This document shows positions 8,951 through 17,906 of a stretch of 64,000 nucleotides of DNA, piece by piece. The stretch is from Propionivibrio dicarboxylicus (GTDB lineage Bacteria > Pseudomonadota > Gammaproteobacteria > Burkholderiales > Rhodocyclaceae): NCBI RefSeq assembly GCF_900099695.1, contig NZ_FNCY01000008.1, positions 130,656-194,655 of the forward strand, in the 5' to 3' direction. A program made the translations under genes and the position numbers. The notes under the pieces are model-generated. The model was not told the origin of the DNA, made no database searches, and saw only the letters and a list, made by a program, of their open reading frames with translations. Every line of letters begins with the position of its first letter. The stretch's first letter is position 1.

Positions 8951-9874
8951 ATGAACCCCTTACCGAAAAATGTCCGGGTCGGACGAAACGGGCGCATTGG
9001 CATACTCAAGAAGATCCCTCGAGATCTTTGGCAGCACCCCGCTTATGCCGGCAAATCGAAAATCGTTGAACGCTCGACGGGCAGCACCTCCACAGACGAG
9101 GGCATAAGAATTGCGGTCGATATGCTGGCGCGCCTGGAAGACGAGTTTTCTCGGGCCCGTGCCGAATTGAGTACAAGCCTCCCGAGCGCAGATATTTCCG
9201 AACCGCCGACAGCGCCTTCCCCGGCAGCGAGGAAGCGCAAGCCCGTTCAAAGCCGCGCCCATGTCGCCGAGGAGACGCGCCGCGACATTATTAACGTGGC
9301 GATGAAGGAGTTTGCCGAGAAAGGACTTTCCGGCGCGCGCGTCGACGAAATTGCCGCCAAGACACGAACTACCAAACCGACGATTTACTACCACTTCGGC
9401 AGCAAGGAAAAGTTGTACGCAGCCGTCATGGAAGAGGCCTACGGCGAAGTTCGCAACAAGGAACAAGGGTTACACCTTGATGATCTGCCGCCGGTCGAAG
9501 CCCTGCAAAAACTCGTTGAGGTGACGTTCGACCATCACGCGGCCCACACCGAACACGTCCGCCTGGTCTGCGTGGAAAACATCGAGCGCGGGCGACACAT
9601 CAGCGGTCGCTCCTCGTTGGTACAAAGAAACGCCATCGCTATCGAAACCGTTCGCAAGCTACTGGCACGCGGCGAGCGTGCAGGCGTCTTCCGCGAAGGC
9701 ATCAATCCGTGGCACTTTCACCTCCTGATTACATCCTTTTGCTTTATACGCGTTTCGAACCGCTACACCTGGAATGCCGTATTCGAAATGGATCTTTGGC
9801 GCGAAGAAGATGTTCCTAAACAGCGCCAAATGATCATTGAAGCGATATTGCGCTACGTTCGGCCTGGCCCATGA
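8951..9874 (+). CDS. TetR/AcrR regulator with an integrase-like N-terminal extension
   Basis: A 307-residue protein. The TetR HTH lies near residues 108-155 (RRDIINVAMKEFAEKG, then TKPTIYYHFGSKEKLY), followed by a ligand-binding helical domain. About 100 residues precede the HTH, which is unusual for the family. The first ~70 (RNGRIGILKKIPRDLWQHPA...STDEGIRIAVDMLARLEDEF) look like the DUF6538-type arm found at the N-terminus of tyrosine recombinases. A Pro/Ser/Ala linker joins the parts. The start at 8951 is the first Met and the upstream ribosome site is weak. Divergent from the aldolase-TRAP operon, so probably its regulator. Confidence 0.85.
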   Translation: MNPLPKNVRVGRNGRIGILKKIPRDLWQHPAYAGKSKIVERSTGSTSTDEGIRIAVDMLARLEDEFSRARAELSTSLPSADISEPPTAPSPAARKRKPVQSRAHVAEETRRDIINVAMKEFAEKGLSGARVDEIAAKTRTTKPTIYYHFGSKEKLYAAVMEEAYGEVRNKEQGLHLDDLPPVEALQKLVEVTFDHHAAHTEHVRLVCVENIERGRHISGRSSLVQRNAIAIETVRKLLARGERAGVFREGINPWHFHLLITSFCFIRVSNRYTWNAVFEMDLWREEDVPKQRQMIIEAILRYVRPGP

Positions 9875-10014
9875 TGTCGGTGCATCCGGACTATCGATTA
9901 ACACGCGCTACCTTGCTTGTGACCAGGCGGTGAGTAGCCCGGCGCCAACTTCTATTGTCCATAGCTAGACCGTCCTGATTATCTGTATATGCAAGCGGCA
10001 AGAACACGGAATTA

Positions 10015-10692
10015 TTATGATATTTCGGTGGCGGTCAGGATGTGCGCAAGAAGATAAGTTCCGGATTCCGGCTCTGTTGCCCCGTGGCTCGCAAACGTCT
10101 TGGAAGACAGAGATGTCTCGGCTAGAGACGCAATAATGTTTTGATCATATCCAGTCACCATAAGAACCCAGTCTACGGCAGTGTCTTTGCCGCGAATTCG
10201 CTGCTCTTCAGTCATTTCGGTAGCAAGCTCTGATTGAAACAGATGTGCACCGATCACTCCACTCCTTTGCGTCAGGGGAGGCAGTAGTTCATTAACAAGC
10301 CAATCGCGTAAAGCCGACGCCATTTCCGGTCTTGGACGGAGCCTAAGCAAGGACACGTGTGCTCCCAGGCCGTCGCCTGCGCTATATGTAAGCGTGCAAA
10401 AGCCTCGCTTCATGCCGCGGTAGTGCCTCATCATGCTTGAGGTCCATGCGCTTGGATTGTTAAGTCGATCAAGGTAGGGCTTTGACGCCAGAGTGTCCAA
10501 CTGGTCAACTTCGTATAGGACGAAGTACCCGGGGCTTCCTTTTGTCGAAATCCAGCGAGAGCCTCGCAAGAATCCCGGAATCGACATTCTCTCCTGAAGA
10601 TGCTCACGAGAATGCCATTCGTCATGTTCGGCTATCGCCGACTCATCAATGTCGAATGAAAGAATCAGTGCGGCTTTCCCAAGCAATCCCAT
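10015..10692 (-). CDS. Uncharacterised protein, probable dimeric alpha-beta barrel (paralogue of 54141-54836)
   Basis: A 225-residue cytoplasmic protein that I do not recognise as a named enzyme. The N-terminal half (FDIDESAIAEHDEWHSREHL, ERMSIPGFLRG) resembles EthD/DUF4286-like dimeric alpha-beta barrel proteins, with a cluster of His/Asp/Glu residues near positions 20-32. The second half looks like another barrel repeat (LRDWLVNELLPPL ... VDWVLMVTGYD). It is strikingly similar to the protein at 54141-54836; about two thirds of residues agree by eye, including EERMSIPGFLRGSRW- and RLNNPS-type blocks. It follows the sigma-54 regulator gene by 30 bases and is probably co-transcribed with it. 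Function unknown. Confidence 0.75.
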   Translation of the reverse strand: MGLLGKAALILSFDIDESAIAEHDEWHSREHLQERMSIPGFLRGSRWISTKGSPGYFVLYEVDQLDTLASKPYLDRLNNPSAWTSSMMRHYRGMKRGFCTLTYSAGDGLGAHVSLLRLRPRPEMASALRDWLVNELLPPLTQRSGVIGAHLFQSELATEMTEEQRIRGKDTAVDWVLMVTGYDQNIIASLAETSLSSKTFASHGATEPESGTYLLAHILTATEIS

Positions 10693-10722
10693 GGAACTCT
10701 CCTCTCAGAGGTGCTGTGGCAT

Positions 10723-12072
10723 TTAATTGTTTTCCGATGTTGAGCATGAAGAGCTTTTCGCCAGTTTGCGAAAGAGCGTCCTTCGACTTAAGCGAAGGCG
10801 CTGAGCCAAGTCTTCTCGATTTCCTCGCACCATGGACTCTGCCCAGGCAATATAACGTCGTTCGACATCTTCCAGTGGCGCGGGTTCGTCAACGATGAAT
10901 GCGGTTGAAGAGGATGCAGCAAGCACTGTCGAGGGTGAGGGTTGCGCCATAGGTTCAAATTGCTTTTCTGTAATTGTCTTTCCATCTGCCAATATCGTTG
11001 CACGCTCAATGATGTTTCTTAGTTCACGTATGTTTCCGGAATATTCGCGTTGCTGAAGAAACTGGATGGCCTGAGGCGTTAATGAAAAGTCCTGACCATC
11101 AGCGACCCGTTTCAGGAAGGCGGTTACCAACATTGGAATGTCCGTTTTTCGTTCTGCCAAGTTTGGAACCTGTATTGGGAATGTGCTGATTCGGTAATAC
11201 AGATCACGTCGAAAGGTTTCCTTTTCAACCATCTGAGCCAGATTTCGATGCGTGGCGCAGACCAACCTGAATCCAGTCCTCAGAATATCGACGCCGCCAA
11301 CGCGCCGATAGGTGCCGCTCTCGAGCAGACGCAGAAGCTTGACTTGCAATGACAAAGGGATGTCGCCGACTTCGTCTAAAAACAGCGTGCCACCGTTTGC
11401 TGCCTCCACCAATCCCATTTTTCGATGCGACGCCCCCGTAAATGCGCCTTTCTCATAGCCAAATAACTCACTTTCAAAAAGCGATTCTGTTAATCCGGAA
11501 CAGTCGACCGGAACAAAGGGACCGTTTGGGTGGCTTCCCTTCTCATGCAGCATTTTCGCAACCAGTTCCTTGCCAGTTCCAGTCTCGCCTTGTAAAAGCA
11601 CTGCCGCGCTTGTCGGGGCGACGCGTACGGCGAATGCCAGCATTTGCAAAAATTTCGGCGAACTTCCAACTAACCCCTCTGACTCAGCATGACCAGATGC
11701 CTGCTTAACGACGCGCATGGTTTCCACGAAAAAGACAATATCCCCGCAGTTGTCACGAATCGGGGTTGTCTCCACATCAACATGCTCTTCGCCCTTGGGC
11801 GTGTGATGGCAATGTAATACCCGCTGTGGGCGGCCACTCTCTTGGCTCATGCGCAGGGGACATGGTTCTCCTGTTTGGTCGCACGGGGCGTCGAATCGAT
11901 GCGATACCTCGTAGCAGTGGAGTCCAGCCACGGCCCGGTTTGGGGAAAATGCGGCCGAGTAGGCCTTGTTCGCGGCCACTATTCGATAATTCGCATCCAT
12001 GATGATCCGAGGTTCTGGAAACGCATCAAGGAAAGAAACCAGCTCTGGAAGGGATTTTGAATGCGAGTTCAT
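10723..12072 (-). CDS. Sigma-54-dependent Fis-family regulator with Cys-rich PAS domain
   Basis: A 449-residue enhancer-binding protein. The N-terminal PAS (about 10-120) carries the Cys/His pattern CYEVSH...[11 protein letters not shown] and CHH, which may bind a metal, cluster or heme. The AAA+ domain has Walker A GETGTGKE, the sigma-54 contact loop GAFTGA, Walker [12 protein letters not shown] and the arginine-finger region [10 protein letters not shown]-terminal Fis HTH ([16 protein letters not shown]) binds DNA. It is expected to activate sigma-54 promoters in response to a redox or small-molecule signal (inference). The neighbouring 12222-12237 promoter, with three palindromic sites upstream, is the natural target. 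Divergent from the small membrane peptide gene. Confidence 0.9.
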   Translation of the reverse strand: MNSHSKSLPELVSFLDAFPEPRIIMDANYRIVAANKAYSAAFSPNRAVAGLHCYEVSHRFDAPCDQTGEPCPLRMSQESGRPQRVLHCHHTPKGEEHVDVETTPIRDNCGDIVFFVETMRVVKQASGHAESEGLVGSSPKFLQMLAFAVRVAPTSAAVLLQGETGTGKELVAKMLHEKGSHPNGPFVPVDCSGLTESLFESELFGYEKGAFTGASHRKMGLVEAANGGTLFLDEVGDIPLSLQVKLLRLLESGTYRRVGGVDILRTGFRLVCATHRNLAQMVEKETFRRDLYYRISTFPIQVPNLAERKTDIPMLVTAFLKRVADGQDFSLTPQAIQFLQQREYSGNIRELRNIIERATILADGKTITEKQFEPMAQPSPSTVLAASSSTAFIVDEPAPLEDVERRYIAWAESMVRGNREDLAQRLRLSRRTLFRKLAKSSSCSTSENN

Positions 12073-12084
12073 AACTAGCTAGCG

Positions 12085-12148
12085 CCATAAATGCCATTAG
12101 TGACACTAAATATAGCACTGTCCTTTCTACGGGTGCCATATATGGCAC
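12085..12148. promoter_or_regulatory. Candidate upstream activator sites (three GCCATA-type palindromes)
   Basis: A perfect 16-base palindrome, GTGCCATATATGGCAC, lies at 12133-12148. Two degenerate relatives precede it: GCCATAAATGCCA near 12086-12098 and CACTAAATATAGCAC near 12104-12118. They lie about 75-140 bases upstream of the -24 box, the usual position of enhancer sites for sigma-54 activators, so the adjacent regulator is the likely ligand (inference). Confidence 0.5.
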
Positions 12149-12221
12149 TTTAAAATTTCACTGAAATATAAACTTCACTATAAATACAATGAATTACATA
12201 TTTGTGCATGATCAGAAATTT

Positions 12222-12237
12222 TGGCATGGTTATTGAT
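12222..12237 (+). promoter_or_regulatory. Sigma-54-type promoter (-24/-12)
   Basis: TGGCATG, four bases, then TTGAT: a good -24 element and a -12 element with GA instead of the canonical GC. Spacing is correct. It is 41 bases upstream of the small membrane peptide ATG. The mismatch in the -12 box lowers confidence. Confidence 0.45.
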
Positions 12238-12277
12238 TTGATATAGGCAGAGTTGCTTATATTTCAAGGAGACAACC

Positions 12278-12463
12278 ATGACAACAGAGATCTTTGCAAA
12301 CAGCGCCTTAAGCGTTGCTCAAGTAATCACAACCGTGCCAATCTTCGTTGCTGCTCTGGTTGGCGCGATCCCGGTCTTGCTGTTATGCGTCACTTGCCGC
12401 TGTTGTAAGAGCGCCTGCGCAACAACCGTTGGTTATATTCGTGACTTATGTGCCAAACATTAA
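12278..12463 (+). CDS. Small Cys-rich single-pass membrane peptide (61 aa)
   Basis: Starts at an ATG preceded by CAAGGAG with good spacing. The sequence has one long hydrophobic segment (VPIFVAALVGAIPVLLLCV) followed directly by a Cys cluster, CVTCRCCKSAC, and a short cationic tail with another Cys. The cluster would sit at the membrane face and could bind metal or take part in disulfide exchange. No family recognised. It lies behind a sigma-54-like promoter and opposite a sigma-54 regulator with a Cys-rich PAS domain, so expression is probably conditional. Confidence 0.65.
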   Translation: MTTEIFANSALSVAQVITTVPIFVAALVGAIPVLLLCVTCRCCKSACATTVGYIRDLCAKH

Positions 12464-12733
12464 CGCAACAAGCGAGTGCCTTAGGACTGGACAGGTCAAT
12501 TGGTCACGGCTGATCGCAATTTGAAAAGTTGATGCATCAATGTGTGTTACGACCAATAATGATTTATAGCCAACTTTCTCGAAAAGACGCGCGAAATTTC
12601 GGGACGGCAGAAATCGCCTTAGATAAGCATCCACCGATTCAAATTGCTCTTGCCGCCGGTGTAATCGCGATGGTTCGGTAGTTTCTATAGTACAGTTGCT
12701 TGTATCTTTACTGATTTAAGTCCTACGCACAGA

Positions 12734-13051
12734 TTAGCTGTGGCGATAGGTGTCCAGCGCCATTTTCAGCAGCGCGTTGAGGTCGGGGCTGGCAATCGCA
12801 TAGTAGGTCCTGCGTCCCGACCGCCGCGCCGAGACGAGCTTGCCGTCGAGCAGCAGGCCAAGCTGTTGCGAGACGAGCGATTGTGACAGGCCCAGCGCAT
12901 CGACGAGTTCGCCGACGCAGCGCTCTTCGTCTTCAAGCGCATAGAGGACGCGTAGCCGGTTGAGACTCGACAATCCGAAGAGCAGGGCGCGGCCGCGCGC
13001 GCTGAGTGCGCAGCCGCAGGCTCCGTTGTCGCGTTTGTCTGCGTTTGTCAT
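12734..13051 (-). CDS. ArsR-family regulator, last gene of the CoADR-cyd operon
   Basis: A 105-residue winged-helix protein of the ArsR type: LRVLYALEDEERCVGELVDAL, recognition helix SQSLVSQQLGLL, wing YYAIASPD. An N-terminal CGC pair (ACGCAL) plus the Cys in ERCV could sense thiols or metal. It lies 24 bases after cydX on the same strand, so it is probably read from the promoter at 17861-17889, which carries a TGGCAAATGCCA palindrome. It resembles the ArsR at 4373-4705; both are candidate regulators of the palindrome (inference). GC-rich like the rest of this operon. Confidence 0.85.
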   Translation of the reverse strand: MTNADKRDNGACGCALSARGRALLFGLSSLNRLRVLYALEDEERCVGELVDALGLSQSLVSQQLGLLLDGKLVSARRSGRRTYYAIASPDLNALLKMALDTYRHS

Positions 13052-13075
13052 GCAAGACGCGCCGATGCCGGCGCC

Positions 13076-13183
13076 TCAGTCGCCGGTCCGGTCACGCTGT
13101 TCCTGCGACTCCAGCCAGAGCGCGTTGACGATGGCGAAGAGGACGGCGAAGCCGAGGCCAAGCATCCAGGTGAAATACCACAT
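13076..13183 (-). CDS. cydX: Cytochrome bd oxidase small subunit CydX (35 aa)
   Basis: A 35-residue single-pass membrane peptide, MWYFTWMLGLGFAVLFAI and onward, ending RDRTGD. It is a textbook YbgT/CydX sequence: the MWYFxWxLG start and the Glu shortly after the membrane segment (LWLES) are family marks. It lies 15 bases downstream of cydB, where CydX is normally found. It stabilises the haem d/b595 site of the CydAB oxidase. Confidence 0.93.
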   Translation of the reverse strand: MWYFTWMLGLGFAVLFAIVNALWLESQEQRDRTGD

Positions 13184-13198
13184 GCGATAGTCTCCCGA

Positions 13199-14335
13199 TC
13201 AGTAGGTGGAATGGTCGTTGGCCTTGATGTACTCGACGGTGACCTTGCCGCGCATGACGCGGTAGGCCCAGCCGGTGTAGGCGACGATGATCGGCGTCAT
13301 GATCAGCGCCACCCAGAACATCACGCCGAGGGTCCGTTGGCTCGAGACGCAGTCCCAGAGGGTCAGGCTGCTGCGCGGATCGGTGCTCGACGGCAGCACG
13401 AAGGGAAAGATGGCGATGCCGGCGGTGGCGATGATGCCAAGCTCGGCCAGGGCGCTGCAGACGAAGGCGATGACGCCGCGCGCCGCGCGGGCGAAGACGA
13501 TGCCGAGCGCCCCGCCGACGAAGCCGAGCGCCGGGAAGGCGAACAGCGCCGGATGCGCGTGGAAATTGGCCATCCAGGCGCCGGCCTGGCGGACGACTTC
13601 CTTGTCGAGCGGGTTGAGCCCGGCGCCGGTGTCGATCGGCGAAGTGACGACATAGCCGGACATCGTGTTGGCCATGACGCCGCCCAGCGCGAATCCTAAT
13701 AGCATGACGATGCCGGCGAGTGTCGAGGCGCGCTGCGCGCGGCGCTGGATGTCGCCCTCGGTGCGGACGATCAGGTAGTTGGCACCGTGGAAGACGAGCA
13801 TCGACAGGCTGACGACGCCGGCGACCAGTGCGAAGGGGCTGAAGAGCTGCCAGAAGCTGCCCGAATAGACCGGCAGCATGGTCTCCTCGAAGTGGAAGGG
13901 AACGCCGAGGATGACATTGCCGAAGGCGACACCGAAGACGAGCGCCGGTACGGCGCTACCGGTGAAGATGCCCCAGTCCCAGGCCTGGCGCCAGCGCTTG
14001 TCGGCGAGCTTGCTGCGATAGTCGAAGCCGACCGGGCGGAAGAACAGCGCCCACAATACCGCCAGCATGGCGATGTAGAAACCGGAGAAGACGGCGGCAT
14101 AGACCAGCGGCCAGGCGGCGAAGAGGGCGCCGCCGGCGGTGACGAACCAGACCTGGTTGCCTTCCCAGTGCGGGCCGACCGAATTGAGCACGGCGCGGCG
14201 CTCGTCGTCGCTGCGGCCGGCGAAGGGCAACAGCGTGCCGACGCCCATGTCGTGGCCGTCCATGACGGCGAAGCCGAAGAGGAGGACGCCGACGAGTGCC
14301 CACCAGACGAATTTCAGGGTCGTGTAATCAAGCAT
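13199..14335 (-). CDS. cydB: Cytochrome bd ubiquinol oxidase subunit II
   Basis: A 378-residue integral membrane protein, full length for CydB, with about eight or nine membrane segments. Typical blocks are the N-terminal [35 protein letters not shown], and the C-terminal [27 protein letters not shown] (each split here for brevity). It overlaps the end of cydA by eight bases. With CydA and CydX it forms the high-affinity quinol oxidase that reduces O2 to water without proton pumping. Strongly GC-rich. Confidence 0.95.
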   Translation of the reverse strand: MLDYTTLKFVWWALVGVLLFGFAVMDGHDMGVGTLLPFAGRSDDERRAVLNSVGPHWEGNQVWFVTAGGALFAAWPLVYAAVFSGFYIAMLAVLWALFFRPVGFDYRSKLADKRWRQAWDWGIFTGSAVPALVFGVAFGNVILGVPFHFEETMLPVYSGSFWQLFSPFALVAGVVSLSMLVFHGANYLIVRTEGDIQRRAQRASTLAGIVMLLGFALGGVMANTMSGYVVTSPIDTGAGLNPLDKEVVRQAGAWMANFHAHPALFAFPALGFVGGALGIVFARAARGVIAFVCSALAELGIIATAGIAIFPFVLPSSTDPRSSLTLWDCVSSQRTLGVMFWVALIMTPIIVAYTGWAYRVMRGKVTVEYIKANDHSTY

Positions 14336-15902
14336 GGCGAGCCTCCGTGTCCTGTCCGGCGGTTTCGAAATGGTAGCGTCCGGTGCCGAGGCTGGACGGA
14401 CCCAGGCGGGCGTACTTGAACATCAGGTACAGTTCGGCGACGAGCAGCAGCGAGTAGAAGATCAGGAAGCCCGAGAGCGAGAAGATCAGGTTGCCGGGGC
14501 TGAGCGCCGAGGTCGACAGGTGCGTCGGCAGCACGCCGTGGATCGTCCAGGGCTGGCGGCCGTATTCGGCGACAAACCAGCCGAGTTCGCAGGCGATCCA
14601 GGGCAGCGGGATCGACCATAGCGCCCACTTCAGCAGCCAGGGCGTCGAGAGCTGGTTGCGTGCGGCGTAGTAGAAGGCGGTGGCGAAGAGCGCCAGGAAG
14701 CCGATCGACAGGCCGACCATCAGCCGGAACGACCAGAACAGCGAAGGTACGTGCGGGATCGCGTCGTCGATGGCGCGCGCCTTCATCTCGGGTGTCGCCT
14801 GGCTGACGTCGGCGACATATTTCTTGAGCAGCAGGCCGTAGCCGAGGTCGGCCTTGACGGCGTTGAAGTCGGCCAGCCGCTGCGCGTTCTTCGGGTCCTT
14901 GCGCAACCGTTCGAGCGCCTTGACGGCGACGATGCCGGTGTCGATGCGGCGGGCGATGCGCGCTTCGAGTTCGTCAATGCCGGGGATGACCTTGTCGGTC
15001 GTGCGCGTGCCGATCAGTCCCATGACATACGGAACATGGATGGCCATCTTGGTGGTGCGCGTCTTTTCGTCGGGGAAGCCGAACAGCGTCAGGCCCGCCG
15101 GCGCCGGTTCGGTCGTCCACATCGCTTCCATCGCCGCCAGCTTGGTTTCCTGCGTTTCGGCGGCGGTGTAGCCCGATTCGTCGCCAAGGACAATCACCGA
15201 CAGCGCCGAGGCGAGGCCGAAGGAAGCGGCGATGCGGAAGGAGCGGTGGGCGAATTCGCTGTCGCGGTTCTTGAGCAGGTACCAGGCGCTGATGCCGAGC
15301 ACGAAGACCGAAGCAGTGACGTAGCCGGCGCTCAGCGTATGCACGAACTTAGACTGCGCGACCGGGTTGAAAACGATGTCGGCGAAGTTGGTCATTTCCA
15401 TGCGCATCGTCACCGGGTTGAAGTCGGCGCCGACCGGGTTCTGCATCCAGGCGTTGGCGATCAGGATCAGGAGTGCCGAGAGGTTCGAACCGATCGCGAC
15501 GAGGTAAGTGACGCACAGGTGGCTGAGACGCGAGAGCCGTTCCCAGCCGAAGAAGAACAGGCCGACCATCGTCGATTCGAGGAAGAAGGCGAGCAGTCCC
15601 TCGATCGCCAGCGGCGCCCCGAAGATGTCGCCGACATAATGCGAGTAGAAGGCCCAGTTGGTGCCGAACTGGAATTCCATGGTCAGCCCGGTGGTGACGC
15701 CGAGCGCGAAGTTGATGCCGAACAGCTTGCCCCAGAACTTCGTCATGTCGCGGTAGATCGTCTTGCCGGTCAGCACATAGACCGATTCCATGATCGCCAG
15801 CAGGAAGGAAAGGCCGAGCGTCAGCGGAACGAAGAGGAAATGATAGAACGCTGTCGCCGCGAACTGCAGGCGCGACAGGTCGACCAGGGAGTCGCTAATC
15901 AT
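14328..15902 (-). CDS. cydA: Cytochrome bd ubiquinol oxidase subunit I
   Basis: A 524-residue protein with the CydA signatures. The N-terminal haem-ligand region is [11 protein letters not shown], the quinol-site block is VAEYGRQPW and IHGVLPT, and [13 protein letters not shown] lies in the periplasmic Q-loop. The length and the long hydrophilic insert around residues 255-380 indicate the long Q-loop subfamily, as in E. coli. The ATG at 15902 overlaps the end of cydP. Cytochrome bd supports respiration at low oxygen and resists sulfide and NO, which fits the sulfur-linked CoA-disulfide reductase at the head of this operon. Confidence 0.96.
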   Translation of the reverse strand: MISDSLVDLSRLQFAATAFYHFLFVPLTLGLSFLLAIMESVYVLTGKTIYRDMTKFWGKLFGINFALGVTTGLTMEFQFGTNWAFYSHYVGDIFGAPLAIEGLLAFFLESTMVGLFFFGWERLSRLSHLCVTYLVAIGSNLSALLILIANAWMQNPVGADFNPVTMRMEMTNFADIVFNPVAQSKFVHTLSAGYVTASVFVLGISAWYLLKNRDSEFAHRSFRIAASFGLASALSVIVLGDESGYTAAETQETKLAAMEAMWTTEPAPAGLTLFGFPDEKTRTTKMAIHVPYVMGLIGTRTTDKVIPGIDELEARIARRIDTGIVAVKALERLRKDPKNAQRLADFNAVKADLGYGLLLKKYVADVSQATPEMKARAIDDAIPHVPSLFWSFRLMVGLSIGFLALFATAFYYAARNQLSTPWLLKWALWSIPLPWIACELGWFVAEYGRQPWTIHGVLPTHLSTSALSPGNLIFSLSGFLIFYSLLLVAELYLMFKYARLGPSSLGTGRYHFETAGQDTEARHA

Positions 15903-16143
15903 GATCTGTCCTTGAGGAGTCGGAAATCGGTTTGCTGGCGTCGGACGCCTGGAAGACGCCGTCGAGCCGGTCGGCCAGTTCGCGCTGGCTGACCGGCGTG
16001 CCGAAGAAAATGAGCTTGATGGCGACGATCAGCACCAGCTTGACGAGCAGGACCAGCGCGATTTCGCGCGCATAGGTCCGGCGCGGCGCCGCCGCGTCCG
16101 GCGGACGGGCGTCGCGGGCGGGGCTGTCGCAGCCGGGGCGCAT
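15895..16143 (-). CDS. cydP: CydP-like cytochrome oxidase small subunit
   Basis: An 82-residue protein with a polar N-terminus, a single membrane segment (IALVLLVKLVLIVAIKLIFF) and the FFGTPVSQ motif just after it. This matches the small protein CydP found upstream of cydA in betaproteobacteria. It overlaps cydA by eight bases and follows the FAD oxidoreductase gene by 11 bases. Role in oxidase assembly or stability is known only by association. Confidence 0.8.
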   Translation of the reverse strand: MRPGCDSPARDARPPDAAAPRRTYAREIALVLLVKLVLIVAIKLIFFGTPVSQRELADRLDGVFQASDASKPISDSSRTDHD

Positions 16144-16154
16144 GATCTGCCGGG

Positions 16155-17819
16155 TCAGGCGGTCGGCAGCTTGGCCGGCGTTCTCGGATCGACGTTCGCC
16201 TTGAGTCCGCCGCTGTAGCTGCTGACCTCGAAACCGTTCTGGGCGAGTACGCGCGCGGCGAAATAGCTCATCTTGCCGAAGGCGCAGAGTGTCACCACCG
16301 GCCGGTTTTTGTCGAGCTTGCCGAGGTTGGCGCGCAGCGTCGCGAACGGGATGTTGAGCACCGTGGCCGGCGCCGGATAGGCCTCGGCCAGCGGTTTGCC
16401 GCGCACGTCGACGATCTGCACCGCCGGGTCGGTCGGCAGGGTTTCGGTATGCTTGACGAGTCCGTCGCGGCGGTTGCAGGCGGCGAAGCCGGCCAGGTTG
16501 ATGATGTCCTTGGCGGACCCGAACGGCGGCGCGTAAGCGAGTTCGAGGTGGCAGAGGTCCTCGATCGTCATCTCGGCGGCGATCGCCGTCGACAGCACGT
16601 CGAGGCGCTTGTCGATGCCTTCGAAGCCGGTCGCCTGCGCACCGAGGAGGCGGCCGGTGCGGGCGTCCCAGACGATCTTGAGCGTCATCGGCTTGGCGCC
16701 CGGATAGTAGGAGGCGTGGTGGCTGTCGTTGACGGTGACCGAGGCGAACGGGTACTGGAGGGCGCGCAGCCGCTTTTCGCTCCAGCCGGTGATGCCGGCG
16801 ACGACGTCGAAGGCGCGGACGATGCCGGTGCCGATCGAGCCGGGGTAGGGTCGGGCCTTGTCGCCGAGGAAAATGTGGTCGGCGGCGACGCGGCCCTGGC
16901 GGTTGGCTGGGCCGCCCATCGGCACGGTCGTGCGGCCGGGGACGACGCGGTCCTGCGTTTCGACGACGTCACCCGCAGCGTAGATGTTGGGGTCGGAGGT
17001 CCGCTGGAAGGCGTCGACGACGATGTGGCCGCGCGCGCCGAGTTCCAGCCCGGCCCGCTTGGCGAGGTCCGAGTCCGGCTTGACGCCGATCGAGAGGATG
17101 ACGAGATCGGCGTCGAGCACGGCGCCGGAGTTGAGTTCGCAGCCGACGTGGCTGTCGCCCGGCCGGAAGGCGCGGATGCCGTCGCCGAGGAAGACTTCGA
17201 CGCCGTTGCGGCGCAGTTCGCTGTCGAGCAGCGCGGCCATCGGCGCGTCGAGCGGCGGAATGACCTGCGGCATCAGTTCGACGAGCTGGACCTTCATGCC
17301 GCGCCGCTGCAGCTGCTCAGCCATCTCGAGACCGATGAAGCCGGCGCCGATGATGACGGCGCGCATGCCGGTGTTGGCTGCGGCGATGATGCGGTCCATG
17401 TCCTGCAGGTTGCGCAGGGTGAAGATGCGTGGGTCGTCGATGCCCGGCAGCGGCGGACGCACTGGCGAGGCGCCGGGCGAGAGCATGAGCTTGTCATAGC
17501 GCAGCCATTCCGTCCTCCCGCTAACCAGGTCTTTCACTTGCAGTTTTTTCCCGGCGTGGTCTATGTCAATTGCTTCGCACTGTGTAAACACATTCAGATT
17601 CAGCTGGTCTTTGAGTGAAGACGATGTTTGGACAGCAAGTACATCGCGAGCCGGAATCTCTCCGCCGATGTGGTAGGGCAGGCCGCAGTTGGCGAAGGAA
17701 ACGTCGGGGCCGCGCTCGATCAGCGTGATTTCGGCGCTTTCGTCGAGACGGCGTGCCCGTGCGGCAAATGATGCTCCTGCGGCAACGCCGCCAACGACCA
17801 ACAGCTTTAATGCTCCCAT
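16155..17819 (-). CDS. CoA-disulfide reductase / persulfide reductase with C-terminal rhodanese domain
   Basis: A 554-residue FAD-dependent oxidoreductase. The FAD-binding motif GVAAGASFAAR is at the N-terminus, the redox Cys is in FANCGLPYHIGG (about residue 44), and the NAD-binding GAGFIGLEMAE follows. The dimerisation domain spans about 325-445. A rhodanese domain (about 465-550) carries the sulfur-binding Cys in VTLCAFGKMSY. This architecture is the CoADR-RHD/Npsr group, which reduces CoA disulfide, polysulfide or CoA-persulfide with NAD(P)H. It heads an operon with cydPABX and arsR. The N-terminal coding part between about 17515 and 17650 is visibly less GC-rich than both sides, suggesting patchwork recombination. 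Confidence 0.9.
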   Translation of the reverse strand: MGALKLLVVGGVAAGASFAARARRLDESAEITLIERGPDVSFANCGLPYHIGGEIPARDVLAVQTSSSLKDQLNLNVFTQCEAIDIDHAGKKLQVKDLVSGRTEWLRYDKLMLSPGASPVRPPLPGIDDPRIFTLRNLQDMDRIIAAANTGMRAVIIGAGFIGLEMAEQLQRRGMKVQLVELMPQVIPPLDAPMAALLDSELRRNGVEVFLGDGIRAFRPGDSHVGCELNSGAVLDADLVILSIGVKPDSDLAKRAGLELGARGHIVVDAFQRTSDPNIYAAGDVVETQDRVVPGRTTVPMGGPANRQGRVAADHIFLGDKARPYPGSIGTGIVRAFDVVAGITGWSEKRLRALQYPFASVTVNDSHHASYYPGAKPMTLKIVWDARTGRLLGAQATGFEGIDKRLDVLSTAIAAEMTIEDLCHLELAYAPPFGSAKDIINLAGFAACNRRDGLVKHTETLPTDPAVQIVDVRGKPLAEAYPAPATVLNIPFATLRANLGKLDKNRPVVTLCAFGKMSYFAARVLAQNGFEVSSYSGGLKANVDPRTPAKLPTA

Positions 17820-17860
17820 AACAATTCCTTTATAAAATGGCCGGTTGATGCAGATGGACT

Positions 17861-17889
17861 AATATAGTGGCAAATGCCAAAAACAGCAA
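17861..17889 (-). promoter_or_regulatory. Promoter of the CoADR-cyd-arsR operon with operator in the spacer
   Basis: On the minus strand, TTGCTG (17884-17889), a 17-base spacer and TATATT (17861-17866) form a sigma-70-type promoter. The spacer contains TGGCATTTGCCA (17868-17879), one mismatch from the recurrent palindrome, an ideal place for a repressor. The -10 is 42 bases upstream of the ATG. Confidence 0.6.
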
Positions 17890-17906
17890 AGACAGTTCGC
17901 AGCGAT

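Noticed and set aside
13211..17618. Several long plus-strand open frames opposite cydAB and the CoA-disulfide reductase
   Set aside because: Their products are low-complexity, rich in Asp/Arg/Gly and arise from the high GC content on the strand opposite genuine genes. None has a ribosome site or family match.
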